Shown here: piece by piece, positions 36,701 to 45,700 of the stretch
Numbering within the stretch: the stretch's first letter is position 1
How the letters are laid out: each line of letters starts with the position of its first letter
Assembly (NCBI RefSeq): GCF_020497125.1
Contig: NC_059079.1
Span: forward strand, 10,683,553-10,747,552
DNA from: Mauremys mutica
Lineage: Eukaryota; Chordata; Testudines; Geoemydidae
Direction of reading: 5' to 3'
Length of the DNA stretch: 64,000 nucleotides
Position numbers and translations under genes: made by a program
Notes under the pieces: model-generated
Seen by the model: the letters and a program-made list of their open reading frames with translations, nothing else
Databases searched by the model: none
What the model was told of the DNA's origin: nothing

Positions 36701-39700
36701 CAACTGAAAAACAAAGCAAACAAGCAGCACCTCAATTATTTGTATTACCATAGTGCCTAGAAGAACCAGTAACCAATCAGGACCCCACTGTTAGGCACTG
36801 TATAAACACAGAACACCATCAATGGTGACAAATAGATTTAAATAGTTTGTTTTAATAGTTTAAGGTGGGATTCTTCAACTATTTTGTACATCACTTTTTC
36901 AAAGAAAGATTCTTTCATAGACCACCTCCCTACTCAAGATTTTTCTATTCTATCTACCATCAGCCAGGGACCTGTGTCCTGATCCACAATTTGAGAAACA
37001 TTGATTTTAGGCGTTAGTAACAAAGGACTTCATTTCTATTTTGTTTCAGGAAGCAGAGGCATAATCCATAAAATAGGATAACATGCACATCTATAACTTA
37101 TCTTTCACTTCCAGTCCAAAACATTTCCTCCTCTAAGGCTGGCCTCTTCTGATTTATAGTGGCACAACATATAAGATACCTGCTGAATTATGTTTCGCAT
37201 GCTTTGTTCACCTTGGCATACATCAGGGGTAGGCAACCTATGGCACGAGTGCCGAAGGCAGCACACGAGCTGATTTTCAGTGGCACTCACACTGCCCGGG
37301 TCCTGGCCACCGATCCGGGGGATTCTGCATTATAATTTAATTTTAAATGAAGCTTCTTAAGTATTTTAAAAGCTTATTTACTTTACATACAACAATAGTT
37401 TTAGTATATATTAAAGAAAGAGACCGTCTAAAAACGTTAAAATGTATTACTGGCACGTGAAACCTTAAATTAGAGTGAATAAATGACGATTCAGCACACC
37501 ACTTCTGAAAGGTTGCCGACCCCTGGTATACATGCATGAAACACTCAGATGAAACAAATGTCTTAGTTAGAACTAACAAAACCCAGAGCAAATGTTTTTC
37601 AGGCCAATGGCCTCCAGGAATCTTACAGTTTTTCTGGGGGTCTTAGCAGGGGTGATATCAGAGGGTTTCCTCAAAGATTTTGGGGTCCTTAGTGTGGTGC
37701 TTGATCTCATTTTCCTTTTGGGTGTACAGGGCACCATGTTCTCTTCTTCCTCACTGCTACTGGAATCAGAGAAGTCTATGCTAGGCAGGTAGTCATCTTC
37801 CCGATCCTGCTCAGATATATTTAAAAAACTAAAAAAGAAAAACAGACTGAGGATTTGGAAAAACCAAACAAGGAATATCTAATGACAGTTTAAAAACAGC
37901 AGCACAATATTTCAGTCACCTGGGAATAATTATTTGATAAGAGAAGTTTGTGTATTGTTTTGTTTCTCTAATTATCATGGTAATGAACAGGCAAAGATTT
38001 TATACCTGCCCTTGTAAATTTTCCATGGCCATTATGCTAGGCTGGTTTAAGAAAAGTCAGTTTACTGATCATCAAGGGTAAGTATCGCGTTATTAAGTCC
38101 TGCATACTGTATACTCGTGTTTGTTGCTCTGAGGCTGCAGTTGAACTTCTTGCTATTACCACTTTGCTTCTAGACGCTCAAGTGTCAGTATTTAAAGACT
38201 TGTAATAGTAGTTAACATCATCTGGGTTGTTTCTGTTGTCAGCGTCTGGGACAGAACTCTGTATACACTACAGACTAACTTGCTACTACTAGTCATAGGT
38301 ACCCGAACAAGTGGGCAATAAACAGACTCAGTCCTGGCCCACAGAGAGCCTACTTCCAATTCATCAGACCCAGTGTTTGACAGCCTTCGAGGAGAAATCT
38401 ATTCACTAGTGAAGGCATCCATTGGCTAACATTAATAGTGGTCGTCTGACTACCCCATATGGATGGCAGTTCTATAGTACTCATTAATGTGAAGCACTTG
38501 CATCTGTGTTTTTTATTGCTCCTTTGATGATGTATAAAGACAGCCTCCTCTCCCTTCTAGTTTATTTTTAACTTTAGAAAGACCGTATTCACTCCAGATG
38601 CCTCAAGCAGAATTTTTACACCAACATGCAAAAAGTGACCTCACAAACCCCACTAGGGACTGCTATTATCATTTTACATGGACAGTGTTCAAATATTATG
38701 GTGATGCACTGCAATATAAAATCCTAAAATAGAACCAAATCTTTTTGTTTATTTGCAAGTTAAAACAGAAGATACAGTCCACACCATATTTATTTTATCT
38801 GTATATTAAAAGACAAACTGTAAAGAAAAATTAAGTTTGTGCCCCTTCCTACTCCTCTTTTCTGATGTGTGAAGATGACCTTGTTGTTTTTTTTCCTATT
38901 GGTAATATCAGGAACATCAGGTTTTGCTCCTATCAGGACAGCTAATAAGGCCAGTCTGCACTACATCACTTAACTATGATTTTGTAACCACTTAATGGCA
39001 CCATCAACTGTTCACACAGCAGAGATCTTGCTATTGCAACTGTGCACATCCAAACCTACTATGCTGTCTAACCCTTAATTCACTGGATTCTGGGAAAATA
39101 GTGCATGATGGATGCACATACAGAGCAGCAGCATCTGCATACGGGGCAGGGTACTAGATTGTGGGGGAAGGAGGAGGAGGACTTGTCCAACTGGGTACAC
39201 AGGCACAGAGAGTGCTGTTTGAACTGCCAAAAAAAAAAAAAAAAGCATGCAGAACTGGTAGTGCTCTGGGGGTGAACACTGTTAGTCCTCAGTTACTAAC
39301 TGAGTTTTTTATATAAAATGTGAACATAAACCTATTTAGAGACCACTGGCCTGGTAACTACCAGGTTACAAACTAAACTAAAAGTTGCACCATGGATAGG
39401 ACTCAAGACCCCTCTCCCACTCAGATGAGAACTAGAAAAACTGTCACTCAGGCTTCAGCCATTGGTGATGTTACCATTTCACCTCACCTCTCCAAGGGTA
39501 CGTCTTCACTACCCGCCGGATCGGCGGGTAGCAATCGATTTCTCGGAGTTCGATATATCGCGTCTAGATGAGACGCACTATATCGAACCCCGAACGCGCT
39601 CCCGTCGACTCCGGAACTCCACCGGAGTGAGTGGCGGACGTCGATCCCGCGCCGTGAGGACGGGTAAGTAATTCGAGCTAAGGTACTTTGACTTCAGCTA

Positions 39701-42700
39701 CGCTATTCACGTAGCTGAAGTTGCGTACCTTAGACTGATTCTCCCCTCCCCCCCCAGTGTAGACCAGGCCCAAGAATCCACCAGCAAGAAGAGTGGACAC
39801 AACAAATCCCAATTAACAAGATGCAGAAAGCATTTTTGGGAAAAAACAACAAGTCTGTCTTAATACATCATAGAACAACAGTAATGGGTACAAACAATGT
39901 TTCTACCTTTCACTTTACTTTTAATTAAAGGATGGAAGTATTTGCTTTATTTTGCAAACAATTTGCCTAGCAATCACACAAAGAATTTCCTTGCATGAAT
40001 GAGATTCACTTGACTTGCATTTCAACATTAGACTCGGTGAACGCCCAGGGCTGCAAGCCACCAATGGTAATCTGACTAAGACACAATGGAGAAAACTTAC
40101 TGGAGTTGCTCTGCAATGCGAGCAGTAGTCTTCTGCACACATTTCCTGTGAGAACGTGGGATCACCACTGGACTCCTGGTCATCAGCTCTTGCTCTTCAG
40201 CTAAACTAGAGAAAGAACAAGGCTATTTGTATCACTTTATGTCAAGTGACCCAAAAATCACTCTCGGAATAAGTGAACATAAGACATGTGAACATCATTT
40301 GAATATCAGGATTTACTTTGTGTCGCTTTTAGAATTGCTCTTAGAAGTAGCTGCTCGTTTGGTTGTTTTTCTGGATTCTCTGGCTCTCTCCTCAGTTTCC
40401 TCTTCTTCATTTCTACCGTTCAAATGCCTGATGAAAAAAAGGGACATCTATCTATAGCATTACAAATACAACTTGCCCATTAGATGATGGGCCATATTGA
40501 GGTGAATCGCTTGCTTTAATTCATTGCAGATACCTCTTTATTCTTTTAGATTTCTTAATTCCACTACATTGCAGACTCTGAGCGTACAACACTGCAAACA
40601 TTTAACAGCACACCAACGCTGTGTGACCAAGAGACTTTAGATCACAGTTCCATCAAATGTTTGTTCCATATTAACACTTCTTTAAAGAGGACATGTAAAG
40701 AAAAATGTGTCCCTTTTTTATGATGTACAATATAAAGAAGGCCTGAATTTTTTCCTGCTTGTTGTGATTTTTAGTGATTATGCTGATAATTTGCTCAGTA
40801 CATTTTCTAAGATTTGTGTGTGGCAATTTCCTTTTCTTTTTTTAAATTTGCCACAAACATGAATAGATTAGCACATAAAGTCTGGAGAAGGACTCATAAA
40901 ACAAATTTTATGAGGCCCAATATAGCTTGGCTACCTTTGAGCAGATCTATATACATGTGTAGCTTACACACATAGGGTGATATTAGAGCTGTGTGGTGTA
41001 TATGCATCAAGTGAAGGGAAATTGATTAGGAGAGGAGGAGGCTTGTGTCTCTGATGACAGTGTATAGATTCTAAAGGTCAATGTGACTAAACCACCTACC
41101 CTTTCTGCATTTCCATCATATCTGCCCTGGACCCCTACATTTCTCACTCTAACATCTTGACCTGTGTAGCCCACAACCCCATTTTCCAAACCCCTTACAT
41201 TCCTCCCCCTCCATGTACCCTTTGCTTTGGAAGCTCCTCCATAACCCAGGTCCATGGAGTCTCTTGTAATTATTAAAGCTTTTCTACTTCCGTAGCAGGC
41301 AAAGCATTTGAGCATGTTTTGGGATTTCACAGACTTTGTCAGTACTCTCCTATGATCAGAAAATTGTTCAAAGTGGGATTTTTTTAAAATAAAAATTGAG
41401 TAGGAGGGCAGGGAATAATGGGAGCAAAATAAAATATGGTAGAGCTTTCCCCACTACTCCAAGCAGATAGAGGAAATAGCAATCAATTTTGAAAAGAAAA
41501 TAAAAGCTAAAAAGTCTTCCCAAAATCCCAATATTAAAAGTGTTAGGTTGAAAATAAGTATTTTTGGACGTGCACTGAATACTGAGTTACCACCACTCAT
41601 ATCCAATATTTCATCTCTCACTGTGTGCTTTTTTGCATTCCCCCAATTTGCTGTAAAAGAAAGTGAAGTGAACATCTACTATTAACCAGTGACATCTTTG
41701 CAGGAAGCACCTGCTCTTTCCTGCAGGATCTTTGATAATATCTTGCTTCAAGAGAATGATTTATTTTAAAAAAGGGGAAACAAGATACAAAGAAGAGGGG
41801 CGCCAGTCAAAGATGCGTTAGAACAATGCAGCCACTTACCACGTGTCATCGTCTTTCCCATCAAGATTCTTGGCTTTCGGGCTGGAATCTTGGCCCCTTC
41901 TGTAGGGAGCTATCCTTATTGTTTCAGCTAGCTTAGACCAGTCTCCCCTGATACCCAGTGGTGAGTCTGACTCACCATTGGTGCGAGATATTTTTGGAGG
42001 TGAGCCCAAAATCTTAGTGAATGTCACCTTTCTCTTGGTAGCTGATGGTTCCAAAGCATCACAGTCATCACCCAAGAGTTCTAATACATCGCCTCCCGTG
42101 AGTTTGTTTCTAGATTTCGTAGGACCTAAAAACCAAACAAAATGATAAAAGGTCATCAAATTTTAAAATGACTGATTTGGTTAACTCTTAGCTACCAAGC
42201 CACTCATGGCGTATAAAATCTAACTGCTGTTTAGGGTTACATGATGGAGGATGAATAATTGAACTATTTAATTGGAAAAACGTTTCCTTTGTGAGATGGA
42301 ACACAGATTTAGGGTCTGAATTTTCAAGCCCCAAATTCCCCCTCTCCCAAGCATAAGCTCACATGCAAACTAGCGCTAAGATGAACATCTAGATGTATGT
42401 GTGCAATCAAGAATACACATACATAGCTAAACAGTCTCTTATCTAGCCAGGCCATAATGCAAAGTAGCCACCTAAATGTATGCTTAACCAGTAGACTGGA
42501 ATAATCTGGCCCTCGGTGTCTACTGAAGTACCTACTCTACTCTTCATAACAGAAGAGACATCGGAGCAAGGACATTACCAACAATGTGTATGTGCTGGCT
42601 GATCCATTGCCCCACACTCCCGCTTAACAGATGATGTACATATTTTACAATCACCAACATAGCAGGAGCATTGCATGATTTACAGCAACCTCAAACCAGT

Positions 42701-45700
42701 ACCTTTGAAATTAAAAGGGATCTCTCTCTTAGTACTCCTACAGACAGTTTATCATCCCCTTTAAATAATGGCCCTAATTTACAAAGGTCATTAAAACAAA
42801 AATACTATGCTTATCAGACCAATTAATTTTCTCTGCACTTTTTTTTGTTTTGCAACTTCTGTATTAAAAAGCAACTAGAGCTTTATAATTCCATCCAAAC
42901 CTATATAATTCCTGAGCCAAAGCATTCTTTTGCTCTTGAAAAGTGACATGAAAATTGCACCTTCTTAGTTAGCAGATTTGCTCCCCCACACGTGAACTGA
43001 GACATCCTACTTGCTACAGTAATTAAAATATGTTTTTAATGCTGCTTATTTGTTATCCATGCATAGCCAACACAGCTGAGAGAGGAGGGAGCTGAATTTA
43101 ATTCCTTCTTGTGCAAACAAAACTGCTTATAAAAGTTTATTAAAGTTATAAAACTGTTTACAAAGATTAATTATTTGAACTTCTGCAAGTGTATGCAAGA
43201 CTCCAGGGAATGCACAAGGACATTACTAAGGACAAAGGCTGGCCTACAGAACTTTTATCATTGGTAATGATATGAGAGAAGGAAAGAACCCAGCTTGACT
43301 CAGATCCCAGACTGAGTTTCCAGGACTGCCAGTTGGAAATAAGTTTTGCTTGTAAACTGAGCACATTTGATATAGAATCATTGAGACACAAACATGGAAT
43401 CCCACAATGGACCACCACACTAACTTCAGCACTGGCTAATCCTTCTCCACTTAGGAAGTGTTAGCAAAAATTTCTCTTAACTGAGCAGCAGTCACTGAAA
43501 TTTATTATTAAATGGATACCCCAGGCGACATCCCATTAAAGCACATGGCTCAAATTGGGCTTGGCAAACCAGCACTTTTCTGTCACACATGGAATCTGTG
43601 CTGCAATACATCATATTTTATTTAAAACTCAGATTACATCTCTAGCCCCTATTGTTGCAAATTTAACTATTATTACATTAACAGAATGCAACGGCTGAGC
43701 CTTTGGACTACCTGAAACAGCAGCAACATGCAAGATAAATAAAGTTTGCACCTCTGTGGGGCATTAACTCTGAAGCCTAAAGAGGCTAGTTTAAGTGTCA
43801 ATGTTTACTATTCCACTGATCAAAGAAAGAAGAGGGACAATCATTCCAAAGATCTCCCCAATGTATTGAGTACAGTCCCCGGTGGTTGGGGCTTAGGGTG
43901 AGGGTGGAGTAGGGGAGTGTGCTATTACTTCTTCCTCCTTCAATTCGACCCCGAGAGTGGCCCGCCAATTGTGTTAATTATATCTAAGTAGCTGGGGTCA
44001 CATGGAGGGACTGAAGCCAGGGTCTCTGTATGCAAGAGAACAAACCTCTACTGCTTGAGTTAAAGATTCAGGTCCATTAACTTAGAGGTAGTAAGCAGTT
44101 CTTCAACCACTGCACATGGTCGAGAAACTAAAAGGGGACAAAGAGCCATATTGCATTCACACAGGTTACATCTACTAGAAAACCAGACTATCTTTTCGGA
44201 TTTTTTTTTTCTTCTTTATGTGATATCCTTTCCCCAATGATAACCTCCTTCAGTGCAAAACTCTCAGCAATATTTACTCAGCAAATCTGTCATGACAGAC
44301 AGTAATAAAGATCTCCAATACCACCTCGTCTCAAAAGGCCAGCTACTAAGAGGAAGAGGATCAATAGTCAACTGCATAGAAAGGGGTAGCCATCCTCAAT
44401 GTGCTGATCCCAACCTGTTCAGCTTCTTATATCCGTTCCTTATGACATATACAGTGGCTGGATCAGCTGTGAAGCAGGTAGAGATGGGATTCTTGCTCTT
44501 GATGCTGCTACTACCCAAAACAAGAACCCACTTGTTGAAAGTCTGTACTCCCTATAAGCCCCATTTACCACGTTCCCAAGTGACAAGACCTGGCAGTGAG
44601 ATCACAGCAGCTAGAGGAAGGCCAGGCCCACAGGAGTTACTCAGAGAGCTGCCTATGCTGTACTACGGATAAACATAAGACTTCAGTCTCCAAGTCCAGC
44701 AACTCTGCTATTAATTTGGCAACTAGTAGTAAACTTATTAGCAAAACTAAAAGCATTGCATTGGATAAAGTATTGCTGTGTACATACTGTTTAGCTGTAA
44801 CTTCTTCCTTGCTCCTGGGGTGTTAATGCCATTTGCCACCCTTTGGGAATGTCTCTCCTTAGACAGGGAGGACTTGGAAGCAGAGTGTCTTGATTCTATT
44901 TCCATCTGAATGTTCTTGGTTTTCACGGTACTCCGAGTGACTCTGTCAGTCTCTGCTTTCAAGGAGCAAATGAAGTCTGAAGGAAACACCTGGCAGGCAG
45001 TTAAAGGGCTTGGGCTGCCAACCCTTTTATTTTTCTCAGCTTCTTTCAGCTCAGACAATAAGCCAGGGGACAGAGGCTTAAAGCATTTCCCATCCCAAGA
45101 TTCCTTTACAAAGAATATCTGTTTTCCTTTTGACCTAACAGGCACCGCCTCCTCGGGGGCCAAAGGTATCACCTATAAATGGAGAAAAATATCAAGTCAC
45201 CCTTCAGTAGCTGCTATTTACTTAGTACTTTGTTATTTTTCCTAATCGTGTATCTTAACATTTTATCCCATGACTGTGCTATTGGTAAACCTGTGAAGAA
45301 GGATTATAGAGGACACTGTTGTTAGACTATATTAAGTATTCTACTCCTGGGGGAATTTTGCACCAAAAAATAATTCTGCACACAATATTTGAAAATTCTG
45401 CATATTTTATTTGTCAAAACAACATAATATAATCATGCCAGTTTCAATTGTTTTGGTAATTTATTTCAAAATATCAGTCAACAAGTAGGTCTGTAATAAT
45501 ACAGACCAAAAAAAAGATTCTGGCAATTTTTTGTGGGGGGACAGATTCCTTACTAGGCATATTAATACAGAATGTTGAGTAATTTATTTAAACTACAATA
45601 CAGAACAGTATTTCCTGCACTTGTCAGAAGCAATGCATAGGCTTGGGTGAGTCAGGGGTTACGGAGGAGCTGAGGGAGATGGAAGGAGCCTAGGAGTGGA

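Noticed and set aside
44253..44672. 139-residue plus-strand frame in an ORC1 intron
   Set aside because: No conserved domain, no splice support, antisense to ORC1.
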